A DNA stretch of 64,000 bases from Gyrodactylus bullatarudis (lineage: Eukaryota; Platyhelminthes; Monogenea; Gyrodactylidea; Gyrodactylidae). The position numbers were made by a program, and so were the translations under genes. The notes beneath the pieces were generated by a model, which worked only from the letters and a program-made list of their open reading frames with translations, was not told where the DNA came from and did not search any database. Location: positions 186,001-250,000 of the forward strand of contig SSNU01000155.1 in NCBI GenBank assembly GCA_012064415.1, written 5' to 3'. This document shows, piece after piece, positions 1 to 9,851 of the stretch. Numbering within the stretch: the stretch's first letter is position 1; every line of letters starts with the position of its first letter.

Positions 1-775
1 CTACCGAAAAAAACTTTTTGCATAATTTAAGCTGATAGAACTCAACCCTTTAGAAGAAAAACTTGGGATATATAAAATTATATTTTTGAATTGCTACCAA
101 AGTTTCAGAGTTTACACTTGAATGAATTTAAACACGAAATTTGTTTACTTTTTTAAATTAGCCTTTTTTTTGAACAATCATTTAAATTTTATTAAATAAT
201 TTAATTTAAATATTTTGGAAATATGTAAGAAAGAGATATATTTAAAACCATATACGTATTTCTTAAAGCATCATCAGTGGCATTGTTTTAAATATATACC
301 AGATTTTTATTTGAAATATTTAATAAGCATATTATGATTATCTGGTACAAATGATAATAAATATGAACAGATATAGGCAACGTTTTTGTCTTTAAAGTTA
401 GAGAAGTTAATCTGAAATCTCGTGCGAAGGGGTAGAAGAACATTGAGCAGTATGGAGCTTTAAAAATGATAAAGATTCATTCAAGATAATAATTTAGAAA
501 TAATGAAAGAAATAATGCAGTAAAAGATGAATAAAATTAGAATTTGTACACTCAAAAATTTTGAGTCAAAATTATTGTGAAGATGAGAACCGATTTTTTC
601 TATTTTTGGTATTTGATTGAATGATTCAATTTGAATCTGCATAATTTTCCGATGTATACTAAAAATCATTGAAATAGGATGATATTAAAGGTAGGTTGGA
701 CTAAAAGTGTTTGAAGAGATTTTGAATAGATGTATATTGCTAAATAAATCAGATTATTTCAAATTTATATAATTC
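1..775. other. AT-rich non-coding stretch, no gene seen
   Basis: No open frame here resembles a known protein, and I see no splice-consistent exon chain, tRNA-like fold or long repeat. The stretch lies downstream of the BMS1 stop codon at 776-778, so its right end is probably BMS1 3' UTR. The rest is AT-rich intergenic sequence. Confidence 0.6.
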
Positions 776-3700
776 TTATTTATTAGAAGAAAGTTTGCTC
801 AAAGGCTTTCCTTTGTTTCTCCTGTATTGCTCTTTACGCATCATTTTACTTTTAAGTTCGGCCTTTTTTGTTTCATTTTCTCGAGATTCCATATACTTTT
901 CCAATCTTTTTCGTTTAGCATCTTGTATTCGGACCTTGTCATCGTCATATACTTCCCTGATTCTTTTCATAAACGATTTTCGATTTTCCTTCGGAACGAC
1001 TTGATATTGACCTTCTATTACTTTTAGTTCAGCATTATTTGTATTTCCAGACTCGATTTGGTCCATGAGAACTGTTTTAGGAACAACCTGAAAAATATAC
1101 AATTGGATATATCATAATGGACAACGGATCCATGAATGTAACTCACTTCTTCGGGAATATCTTTTCCCTCAAGAATTTCAAGGTCGAATGGAAGGTCCTC
1201 AACTGATTTACCCTTGTTCAAGAGAGACTTTTTAATGAATTTTCTTGTCTCTGATTTTGTCATTTTCGGTTTCAAATGATATGGCAACGAAGAAGCTAAT
1301 GAAACTGGGATTTCTAACGGCAACGGTATGAAGGGAGCTCTTTTGATGGGCTGAATAATTTTAAAATAAATTATTAGAAATCAACCAAACTATTAAAAAT
1401 TAATTGATATTTGTAGGAATTTAAATCTCGATAAAAATCTGTAGTTTTTATACAGAATCACAAGCAGGTTTAGTTTTCAATTGAAAAATAACTTCAAGAC
1501 TTACTTTATAATGAGAGTCTGAATTGAATTCTGAACTCAAATTGGACTTTATTTTCATTTCAGTGCATGTTCTCATCATTCTCCAGCCATCATCTGTATC
1601 ACAGCCTGTAATTGCCTTGCCGATATAGTCAAGGACTGGATTGAAGAATTTCACTAAATCTACTTTAACAAATGATCTAAGAAATACAAGATCAGCTTTT
1701 TTAATTGTCGCTTCAAATGTTGCTCTAAAATCCCCAGGTGAATGGTCTGTTTTACCCTTGAGGGCGGACTTGATAATTCCACGAATTTTGGAAGCTGTTT
1801 GAAGCTTAGCTCCAAGCATTTTATTAACTTCAAGAGAACTATTAAACATCCCAGTGATGAAGGCAGTTTTTGAGAATATTTTGGCAGGTTCTCCGACAAG
1901 CTTAAGTTTCTTCATGACATCAAAAGAGTCATTGGTACTCAATATTACACCGGTACTAGTTACACGGAAATTGAGATTATTCTATCAAAATAAATCAAAG
2001 TTAGTTACTTACATGATCTTGATATCTCCAAGCGGAATTAGTAAAGGTAATGAAACCTGTCTTGGGAGAGCATATCGGTCCATAGAAAATAGCATGGCAG
2101 TGATGATGCTTTAGGGAATATTTGAGAAATCTAAGCCTAAGATTATCTTCTTCTCTAAGGAAAGGAAAAAAGGAATATCAAAAGATTACATCAATTTACT
2201 TGGCATAGAGGACAACAGTTTGATACCTTCTCCAGCCAATCGAAATCATAAGAGGATCGTATGATTTGAGGACTTGACCGGACCAACGATGAGTCAATAG
2301 ACGAGATTTTATGAAACCCATAGCCTCTTCACTTTTTGATAGACCACCGATAATCATAGCTCTATGTGGATCATAGTTGTCAATAAAATCTTTGGGCAAT
2401 CCATCAATTCTTATTTTGACGTAGGAGCCCGGTGGGAAACCTTCCAATGCTTCTCTGTCCTCGGGAGAAAGGGAATCAAATATTTCTTTATTCAATTTCT
2501 GTTGTTCAACATGTTTCTCGTGAATTTTATCATAATGGGCACTCAACAGGGTTCCGTCTTTAGCCGTACTGGCATTATTGAGAAGGGTTTGAATTGTTTC
2601 CCTGTGTCTAGCTCTTTTTAAGGCTTTCTTCTCACACTTGGTTAATTTGAGTAGCTTCTAATTGAATAAAAAAATTATAATTATTAACTCAGCAAACATT
2701 TTTTAAACAAAGCTAGAGAATGGTTACCTTTTCAAATTCATCTTTTCCATCATCTTCAGACTGATTGGATTTATCCGAGTCCGAACTTTCTTCGTTATTA
2801 TCCAATTTTTCTGCATACTCGCATTCACTCTGGTCATCAGACTAAATTTTAAACTGATAATTATAGTTTGACATAAAATTTCAGGTTGTACTTACTTCTT
2901 TGTACTTGGTAGAGTTCCTTTTCTCGTCCTCAAGAATTTTCATAATGGCCTCTTTCTTCTGTTCAATGGCAAAGTTGTCAGCTTTGATTAGGGCATCTGC
3001 ATCTTCCTCTTCATTCCACTTGCCAGTAGTGAAACAATCAATGATTAATTCATAATTTTCAGTTTTATTCCAGTCGACACCGTATGAATCAAGATTGAAG
3101 AATCCATTTCTCTTAGACAAAGTCATGTCGTCTGTCCAATCTTTTGATCTGATCATGGACTTTTCAAAAATCTTATCATCAACATTTGAGAATTCCAGTT
3201 TGATTTCGCAATCAGAATAAATGTACTTATTCCAATTGACTTTGACATTAGTCTCCTGGGAGAATTCAATCTTGTCAAAGGCGTGAAATAACTTTTTAAA
3301 TGCACTTGTATTAGAATTTGGCGCGCCATTATCTTGAATTGGTTTGAGAAAACCCGCAGTCATTGCGTTATCTGAATTGGAAGTTTCGGAAACGTCTCCT
3401 TCAGAGTCAGTTTCATTCATATCCTCTGATTCATTTTGCACATCTAGGTCGGATATGACACTTTCCTCTTCTTCATCTGTTTCTTCGCTTTGATTAACTA
3501 TATCTTCAGTATTAGAGAATAGTTTAATAGAGCTTTTGGTCAGATTATTATCCAAATCAGATTTACTAGCAGTGAAATTATCATGAGCTTCATTGATGAA
3601 TCGAGCATCGGCAGAAGGAACATTGAGATTTGAGTTTGGTCTTATATTTTTTTGACGAAGATGATGGCTTCCTCCGATATCAATATAGGTTGAATCCTTT

Positions 3701-4788
3701 TCGAACAAAACACCGCCAACATTTGACATGGGGGCATAAATCTTTCTATCTCTTTCAGTCAACATTTTTCTCTTGATTTCCTTCATGGAAAGGTTTGAAG
3801 TTAGAGCCAGTTGACGAGGATTAGGACATGGATCTGGTTGGACACTGACCTCTTTAAGACAAAAATCCCCTACTCCAATGATGTGAACTCCTGGACAAGT
3901 CAAGGCTGGAGGAATAATAGATCCTCTCACCCAGCCATAGAGATAAACACTTGTTTCCTCTTCTTCAGAATTTTGACAAGTATTATTTTCAATTCTATCA
4001 ACAAGAAGATACGGATGTTCAAGTCTCCAGTCCGTTACCCGAGGGATTTTTACGCTTATTAAACGAGCAAGACGTTTAATTTCATTTGAAGAGTAATTAC
4101 CATCAAAACTCTCAGTATTGTTTGGCTTGACATTAACGCCTTTGCGCGGGACAAACTTTTTCATGGGAAATATTTTAGTATTTAAATCATTCCATAATCT
4201 GGCCTTTAATTTCTTTATTTTGTCACGCGTAGACTGATTATGAACAAATGTATCGATATGATTGAGAACTGGAACAACTCTAGGCATGCCATGAGCTTGT
4301 ATCAGATTAATAAATTCAAAATGATAATTCTCTAGTCCTATCCTTGTATTCACAATAAGAAGAAGGATATCACACACTTTGGCAATGTCAATCATTTGAT
4401 TAATATCACATGAACATTCAATGAAAGTTAATCTAACATTTTTACCAGCAACAACTGTTATTGGACCTTTCAATTGTGATATATTTTGACGGGAGAAATT
4501 GTTCACAAGACCTCTCAAGAGAGTAGATTTTCCCGATTTAGGCGGTCCAAATATTGCAACAATCAAGGGTGGATCACAATCTACAAGAGTCTGATTAGAA
4601 GGCAAATGATGTTTGGTAATCTGATGATCCAAAGTCCTCTGAACAATTTTTTTTGTTTTGTTGACTTTATTTATTGCACATCCTTTTGAGTTATTCTGAT
4701 TATTGGGATTAGTAGCATTCTTGTTAGCTTTAGCACCTGATTTACTTTTAGAGTGACTTTTGTTTCTTACTGATGTAACATCACTCAT
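776..4788 (-). CDS. BMS1: BMS1 ribosome-biogenesis GTPase
   Basis: Bms1 is a nucleolar GTPase of the small-subunit processome; it works with Rcl1 in early 18S pre-rRNA processing. Seven exons join in frame: 4788-2896, 2841-2728, 2657-2200, 2154-2013, 1981-1505, 1350-1147 and 1087-776, giving about 1199 aa (human about 1280). The P-loop GPPKSGKST is at residues 81-89. Family blocks follow, such as GVGDF, YAPMSNVGGVLFEKD and DIGGSHH. An acidic Ser/Asp/Glu-rich centre comes next, then the C-terminal AARP2CN/DUF663-type region with HRWSGQVLKSYDP, SIGWRRYQT, GMFNSSLEV and FRATFE. The tail is Lys/Arg-rich and basic. The start is the first ATG of the long first exon. The gene is divergent from HSPE1 with 125 bp between start codons. 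Family identity is very secure; the exon borders are hand-made. Confidence 0.93.
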
Positions 4789-4913
4789 TTTTTAAATTTA
4801 ATATTTTAGTTAAACAATTTTTCCGAAAAATCATAAATGTATTCGCTTTGTTTTCAGTCTTTACAGCCGGTAATTTAAAATACAACCGTGAAATAATAAA
4901 TACAAGCGTGCTA
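4789..4913. promoter_or_regulatory. Probable bidirectional promoter, BMS1/HSPE1
   Basis: Only 125 bp separate the divergent start codons of BMS1 (-) and HSPE1 (+), so both promoters and both 5' UTRs must lie here unless a leader intron is used. The sequence is AT-rich. No clear TATA box or named motif stands out. The inference rests on geometry alone. Confidence 0.4.
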
Positions 4914-5222
4914 ATGGCAGCCAAAGCATTTAAAAAATTCCTTCCCATGTTCGACCGGGTTCTTGTTCAAAGACTTGAGGCTGAGTCAACAACTAAAGGT
5001 GGAATAATGATTCCTGAAAAATCTAAAGGAAAAGTATTAGAGGCAACTGTAGTTGCTCATGGACCAGGTGCTAAAACTTCCAAGGGTGATATCTCCCCTA
5101 TAGCCGTTAATGTTGGTGAAAAAGTCTTCCTGCCTGAATATGGTGGAACAAAAGTTGTTTTGGAGGACAAAGAATACTTCCTCTTTAGGGAATCTGACAT
5201 TCTGGCTAAATTCGAAAATTAG
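4914..5222 (+). CDS. HSPE1: Mitochondrial 10-kDa chaperonin (Hsp10/GroES)
   Basis: Co-chaperonin that caps the Hsp60 ring in the mitochondrial matrix and helps substrate folding. The 102-residue single exon matches the family over its full length. It starts MAAKAFKKFLPMFDRVLVQR, contains the mobile-loop region TTKGGIMIP, and ends VLEDKEYFLFRESDILAKFEN. I chose the ATG at 4914 because family members begin within a few residues of KFLP. The frame is also open upstream to 4848, but those 22 codons look like leader sequence rather than an added presequence. The gene is divergent from BMS1. Confidence 0.95.
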   Translation: MAAKAFKKFLPMFDRVLVQRLEAESTTKGGIMIPEKSKGKVLEATVVAHGPGAKTSKGDISPIAVNVGEKVFLPEYGGTKVVLEDKEYFLFRESDILAKFEN

Positions 5223-5265
5223 TTTTTTGTACAACTTGTAGAATTAATACATGCATTTTTTATTT

Positions 5266-5610
5266 TCAATCCAGCTCTACTTTTGTTTTTTCCTTTATGA
5301 TTGTCATCTCAGCGATTGCTGGTGTAGAAAAAATTATAGGTGACACAAAAAGGTGTTGGTCTAATGTATTCTTAAATGATTGTATTAATTCGTTATTAGA
5401 AATAATTGAGATGAAAGATATCTGGGGGACGGATTCAAATATTCTTTTCAATTAAAATAAAGGTTATATTCAAAAATCTTTCAAAATTTACATAAAATAA
5501 AAAGAATTATGGGTTATCAAGTAGGGAGAATCTGACAAAAGTTGTGTCGTAATTGGATTTCTCATCAAATTTTCCAAAAATGCAATTATTTTAACAGCAA
5601 CTTTAATGGG
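5266..5610 (-). CDS. Unidentified gene, two 3' exons
   Basis: Two stretches on the minus strand join cleanly. Exon 5610-5492 reads PIKVAVKIIAFLENLMRNP onward and ends in phase 2 before a GTAAAT donor. Exon 5443-5266 continues in phase and ends LDQHLFVSPIIF...KTKVELD and a TGA stop. The joined 99 residues look like real protein, with amphipathic helices and hydrophobic segments slightly reminiscent of armadillo-type helices. I do not recognise the family. The 5' part was not found: every frame upstream of 5610 closes quickly, and the WW-BAG gene ends only 226 bp away on the same strand. It could be a small gene with a very short first exon, or a decayed remnant. Confidence 0.35.
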
Positions 5611-5835
5611 CTATACACCTGTAGGATTGAAAAAATTGAATTCATTTCAATAACTTGATTTACCTAAATTCTTTTCATACAATTCTATAAATAAAATTTT
5701 AAAAGCAATTCTGAAAATCACAAAAATGAAAAAAATCACTGCACAAAATTATCACAACGATCGATAGTTTAACGAAAGAAAATCTTAACATACTTTCTCA
5801 CTTTGGTAAGCTTTACAAAAACACCTTTCGGATGA

Positions 5836-6313
5836 CTAATATTGCTGATTGTTCATTCTGTAAACTTTATTTTCAAAGTACTGGATAACCAATTGAATTT
5901 CTTTAATCGTATTTTTCCTAGCATTCCTCTGTAACTCATTTCCATTAACATCAACAGCATCCAATTTAAGAATAAGAAGTTCGAGAAGTTCTGTCAGTCG
6001 AGTATATTCCTTATTATCAATATTTCCACTGAAATTATCTATTTCTTTCTTGATAATTCTCGTTCTTTTAATAACTGAATCAATTTCCTGATTGCCACAA
6101 GCGTCTAATGTCTCTAAATTCTAAAAATGTCAATAATTTTCTTACAATTCCAAATTCAGCAGACTCCCTAATTTTTTCAATGTCTGGAGATGCAAATAAA
6201 CGCTTGGATATAGGATGTAACCACTGGGTTGACTTTGTGGTATGATCAACAAAATAATAATATTTAGTTCGGTCATCAATATGAGCTTCCCATCCATAAG
6301 GTAAAGGATCCAT
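5836..6313 (-). CDS. WW-BAG domain co-chaperone (BAG3/starvin-like)
   Basis: Two exons (6313-6146 and 6120-5836) with a 25-nt intron give 150 aa. Residues 1-35 form a WW domain: DPLPYGWEAHIDDRTKYYYF, with both tryptophans and the closing HP. Residues about 65-145 form a BAG domain, with IDSVIKRTRIIKKEI, the acidic LTELLELLILKLDAVDVNGN core and the RNARKNTIKEIQ helix. BAG domains bind the Hsp70 nucleotide-binding domain and release ADP. A WW domain followed by a BAG domain is the architecture of BAG3. BAG3 is much longer and also has IPV and PXXP segments, which are absent here. The start at 6313 is preferred because BAG3 orthologues start close to the WW domain; the ORF does extend upstream to 6388. 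Confidence 0.8.
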
Positions 6314-6927
6314 AAATAATATATTTTCGATTAAATGAATTTTATTGATAGATTTTGAATTATTATTCCAAGTAAACAAAAATAACATGAATCGGCAATT
6401 GTTGTTTACAATAGAATATTATTATGAAATTTTTTAACACAGTGTTAAATTAACACTGTTTCAGTTAAAATTTAGCATGATGTTGAATTTCAACTGTTGA
6501 AATTTAACCGTTGGGCTCTAACAATTAGGGTCATTGATTCTATCAATAATTTTACCATTCTAGTCAAATCCGATAGTGATATCATCTTTCACTCTTATCT
6601 ATCTACTCTACTAGCATTATAGTGTCATAAATTGCTTGCCAACTTGTACGATAGCCAGTATTCTGCAGGGTCTAAAAATTGAACCGTTATTCATACTGTA
6701 GCTCTAGTTATTTTAAACATTGTGGTAGGAAGTTTAGTGTACATCACTTGGTCCAGTAATCATTGAATCCCGCAAGAAAAATTGAATATTAATTATTGAT
6801 TTTATTCAGAAAAAATCTAAAAGATATTAAGATCAAGCAATTAGAGTAATCGAGAATTTTCAAAAAAATCCATAAATTTTGCATTTTAAATGAATTAATA
6901 CAAAAATAAATTTTTAATAAACTATTT
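6314..6927. other. Intergenic stretch with a short palindrome
   Basis: No coding sequence is seen between the WW-BAG start and the TSR2 stop (614 bp). The only marked structure is the palindrome at 6439-6459, followed by TTGAA/TTCAA-type short inverted motifs. The right end, AT-rich with AATAAA-like words near 6905, is probably TSR2 3' UTR. Confidence 0.5.
6439..6459. repeat. Perfect 10-bp-arm palindrome
   Basis: Left arm acagtgttaa and right arm ttaacactgt are exact reverse complements separated by a single A. It could be a protein-binding site or the terminus of a decayed short inverted-repeat element. There is no matching partner nearby, so no element is claimed. Confidence 0.5.
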
Positions 6928-7338
6928 TTATTCATTATCCGAATTTCGATCGTATTCTTCTTCAGAGCAGGATTCGGGGTCTAAGATTACTGCGGAGCAA
7001 TCAGCTTCATTGCAACCATTTGGCATTTTAGTAAGTGCTTCACAAATATCACTCAACTTGTTGGATCTGTATTTTGTCAGGCCCCAGAAAATTATTCTCG
7101 AAACTTCAGCAATACTACCATCTTCACATTCCAGGTTAAGTTCATCTGAGATGTAATCTGAAAGAGCATCTTCAATATCTTCAGGGCACTGCGATTTGCT
7201 CACGAATTTAGTTAGATTATTTTTCAAGAATTCAATTTTCGCTACTGTAGATTCTTCAGCTGATGCATAGGTCTCGGCAAGTTTGAGTGCAGTCCAGGAT
7301 GAAAGAACTTTTTCAACAAACGTAGAAAAAGTATTCAT
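6928..7338 (-). CDS. TSR2: TSR2 pre-rRNA processing / ribosomal protein escortin
   Basis: Tsr2 escorts eS26 to pre-40S ribosomes and is needed for 20S pre-rRNA processing. The protein is 136 aa in a single exon. It shows the family pattern: an N-terminal VEKVLSSWTALKLAETY helix (normally W.AL.LAVE..WGG), then CPEDIEDALSDYISDELNLECEDGSIAEVS, which corresponds to the conserved EDFL...EF....EDGS..EVS block, and an acidic C-terminus (SEEEYDRNSDNE). The canonical WGG tripeptide itself is not retained. The start ATG is divergent from MARCHF5, 98 bp away. Confidence 0.82.
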   Translation of the reverse strand: MNTFSTFVEKVLSSWTALKLAETYASAEESTVAKIEFLKNNLTKFVSKSQCPEDIEDALSDYISDELNLECEDGSIAEVSRIIFWGLTKYRSNKLSDICEALTKMPNGCNEADCSAVILDPESCSEEEYDRNSDNE

Positions 7339-7436
7339 ATAGAAAATTCATAAAATTGGTACGTCCAAAGTATACTAGTTTAGATCACTGAGAATTTTTG
7401 TTAAAACAGATACTCAAATACAAAAAAATAAAATAG
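7339..7436. promoter_or_regulatory. Probable bidirectional promoter, TSR2/MARCHF5
   Basis: Start codons of the divergent TSR2 and MARCHF5 genes are 98 bp apart, leaving no room for separate upstream regions. No defined motif could be assigned, so this is an inference from spacing. Confidence 0.4.
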
Positions 7437-8257
7437 ATGAAATTATGCTGGATCTGCTATTCCTCAGAAGAAGACGATACAGAAATTACTGAATGGCTTC
7501 ATCCTTGTAAATGTAGCGGATCTTCCAAATGGGTTCACAAAAGCTGCTTAGATTTATGGATAGATAATTTACGATCTCAAGGAGCTTCTGTAAAGTGCAT
7601 GGTGTGTAATCATGTGTATCTGATAAAATATCCAGAAGAATCTTTACCTGCTAAAAGTCTCAAGAACCTTTGTAATGTAGATAACATTATCTCAAACTGC
7701 TTTGTTGGATTCCTTAGTGTAACTGGACTCTATTGGCTAGGCGTCAGTTTTGGAGCCACAACTCTCATTCAAATTCTCGGACATGACGAAACTTTGGAAT
7801 TTATGAAAAGTAATGAACCGAGAATATTACTGTTTTCCCTATCGGCGATTACACCTCTATTGATATTTTTCAATTCTCTCAAATTCCAACATCATTTCAT
7901 CAAAATATATCGGAAAATTATTTTGAATGTTCCATTATTTTCATCACTCAGACCTAAAGATATTCCTGAATGGAGAGAAAAAGATTATTATAACAATATT
8001 AAACCATCATCTAATGATTTTTATCAAGTTATCCGAAGATCTCTAACATTACCCACGTTTTCTTTCATAACTGGAAACATTTTTTTCTCTGGAACAAAGT
8101 CAAATCCAAAAAGATTTTTCTACGTAAGTAATTTTTTATAATTTTTCTTAAGGGAAGCTTCCTGTTTCTTGGAGTAAGAGGAATCTATGAGATTTGGTAC
8201 AAGGAACTTGAATATGTGAGAGCTTGTCAAAGAAAAATAATAAATTATGATGCTTAG
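7437..8257 (+). CDS. MARCHF5: MARCHF5 mitochondrial E3 ubiquitin ligase
   Basis: Membrane-embedded RING-CH ligase of the outer mitochondrial membrane that controls fission, mitofusin turnover and signalling proteins. Two exons (7437-8123 and 8153-8257) with a 29-nt intron encode 263 aa (human 278). The RING-CH finger occupies residues 4-62 with C4HC3 ligands: CWIC, the HPCKC pair, WVHKSCL and CMVC. Hydrophobic segments follow around residues 82-112 and 126-147, then a third near LTLPTFSFITGNIFF. A fourth is supplied by exon 2 (GSFLFLGVRGIYEIWYKELE). The C-terminus ACQRKIINYDA matches the family ending. The first ATG is used. Confidence 0.92.
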
Positions 8258-8456
8258 ATTTTTAAAATTTCCCTTTTTATCATCATCAGATAACTGTATT
8301 TAATACAGTACATGAAACTAGATGAAAAAAATTATCCATGACTACTTGTTAGTATACCTTAATTAAAAAAAATTCTGCTTGATCATTAATCTTGTGAAAA
8401 TTGATTAAATTCAATCTGAACAAAGATCATCATTGAATAGAATTTAAAACTTATTA

Positions 8457-9542
8457 ATGGAAGGTATTCTGTTACTAGGCGAATTTTGTGAAAATATTGG
8501 ACCCAATGTGGAAATTAAGCTTCACAAGCAATTTGAAAAGATTGAAAATTTTCCTGACGATCTGACAGGTCTGATTTCAAAGATATTTTCTGCTGATCTT
8601 ACCCAAAGTTGTAAGAATATTACTTCCTCCAAAACTCAAGTCGATATTGATTCCCAGGAAAATTACACAATTGGCCTACGTTTTGACTTGGAACCAAATT
8701 TTATTCTAGTATACTTTAATATATTTGATATCAGGTGTAGAGGAGCTTCAAGGTCGTGCGTTATTGCATTCAGTACAAAAAATTTCCAATTCATTAACAA
8801 GGAGTTTATGGTAATTCGAGAAGTTTTGGTCAAATTTGTCATTGGTCTTGTAAAGACAAGTAAAATCGTTTTCCTTAGAGAGAAATCATTTCAAGTTCAA
8901 AAATCAGCAAAAAGATCCTTGGCTGAACTGCTTGGCGTTGACCTTACCCACAAAATGGATAATTTGATACGTAATCTGATAAGAAAACTGGAAAATACTT
9001 CGGATATGATTGTCACCTCTAAGCTATTTTCAGATATTGGCCACCAAAAGTTTAAGAATACCATTGGATGGATACTCAAGACTCTCATCTACAACATTCT
9101 GATCAATAAAAAAATTATTATCCTATGCTACAAAGACTTTTCCATTCCAATTCTTCAAAATTTCCTCCTCTGCAGTGGACAGAATGAACCAAAAACTCTC
9201 AAGTTTATTGAAAGGATAGAAGATCTCAGTAACTTGGATCGCAACTACGGTGCCATCACTGAGAACAAGGAAGAATTCAGTCGAATTAAGCTAAAGTATA
9301 ACGAAGAGTTTAGTTTTTATGATGCAATAAACTCTCGGTATTACGGGACCATCTACAAAAAGGGGGTTCTAGACTTTTTTGATAAGCGCACATTCACTCT
9401 TGATGACATCCGCAAAGTCCTTGTTGAACTCGAAAGTCTTGCCCACATAAAATTTGTGGTGAAAAAGTGTCTGTTCATTGAAAAGTACTCCGAGAATGAT
9501 AAGGAGATTATTTACAATTTGTCTCGGGAGCTCTTTACGTGA
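8457..9542 (+). CDS. SMCR8-like longin/DENN protein, compact
   Basis: In other animals SMCR8 pairs with C9orf72 and WDR41 as a lysosome-linked GAP for small GTPases in autophagy and nutrient signalling. This single exon gives 361 aa. The N-terminus MEGILLLGEFCENIGPNVE is the longin opening strand of the FLCN/SMCR8 class. NIFDIRCRGASRSCVIAFST matches the LYDLEARGFVRPFCMAY block of SMCR8. The DENN-like half contains KKIIILCYKD and YDAINSRYYGTIYKKGV, which I align to the SMCR8 segment on ordinary Tyr/Asp anchors. The usual SMCR8 is over 900 aa, so the long disordered linker is missing. Folliculin is the alternative. It lies 199 bp downstream of MARCHF5 on the same strand. Confidence 0.62.
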   Translation: MEGILLLGEFCENIGPNVEIKLHKQFEKIENFPDDLTGLISKIFSADLTQSCKNITSSKTQVDIDSQENYTIGLRFDLEPNFILVYFNIFDIRCRGASRSCVIAFSTKNFQFINKEFMVIREVLVKFVIGLVKTSKIVFLREKSFQVQKSAKRSLAELLGVDLTHKMDNLIRNLIRKLENTSDMIVTSKLFSDIGHQKFKNTIGWILKTLIYNILINKKIIILCYKDFSIPILQNFLLCSGQNEPKTLKFIERIEDLSNLDRNYGAITENKEEFSRIKLKYNEEFSFYDAINSRYYGTIYKKGVLDFFDKRTFTLDDIRKVLVELESLAHIKFVVKKCLFIEKYSENDKEIIYNLSRELFT

Positions 9543-9851
9543 AAAATACCAAATTAATATGAAAAAAAATCATTAAAAATGTAATAAAAATCGAGTCGAG
9601 ACTCTTTTGAAAAAAAACTTTATCGTGTTTCTCCAACAAGCAATAATAAACATTAAAAATTTATAAAGATTAAATATTAATTTAAATTTAAAAAAATTCG
9701 AAAGATAATTCAAAAAGACAGTTGCCTGGAATCTGCAAATAAATGAGAGATGGTCAAGATCCTTGAAAATAAATTGATTCCTTGGATAGATAGAATTCTT
9801 CAAGGTGAAATGTCATCAGCGGCCAAGGCGAGATTAAAAGGTTTGATTCAG
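9543..9851. other. Convergent intergenic gap
   Basis: This stretch is the tail-to-tail spacer between the SMCR8-like gene (+) and the spectrin/SH3 gene (-), containing both 3' UTRs. AATAAA-like words occur on both strands (around 9580 and 9650). No coding potential is seen. Confidence 0.5.

Noticed and set aside
4848..4913. N-terminal extension of HSPE1 from an upstream in-frame start
   Set aside because: Hsp10 orthologues start a few residues before KFLP; the extra codons look like leader sequence.
6146..6313. The WW domain here as the missing WW exon of PIN1
   Set aside because: It is on the opposite strand, 11.7 kb away, and splices in phase to a BAG domain; the sequence is BAG3-like rather than Pin1-like.
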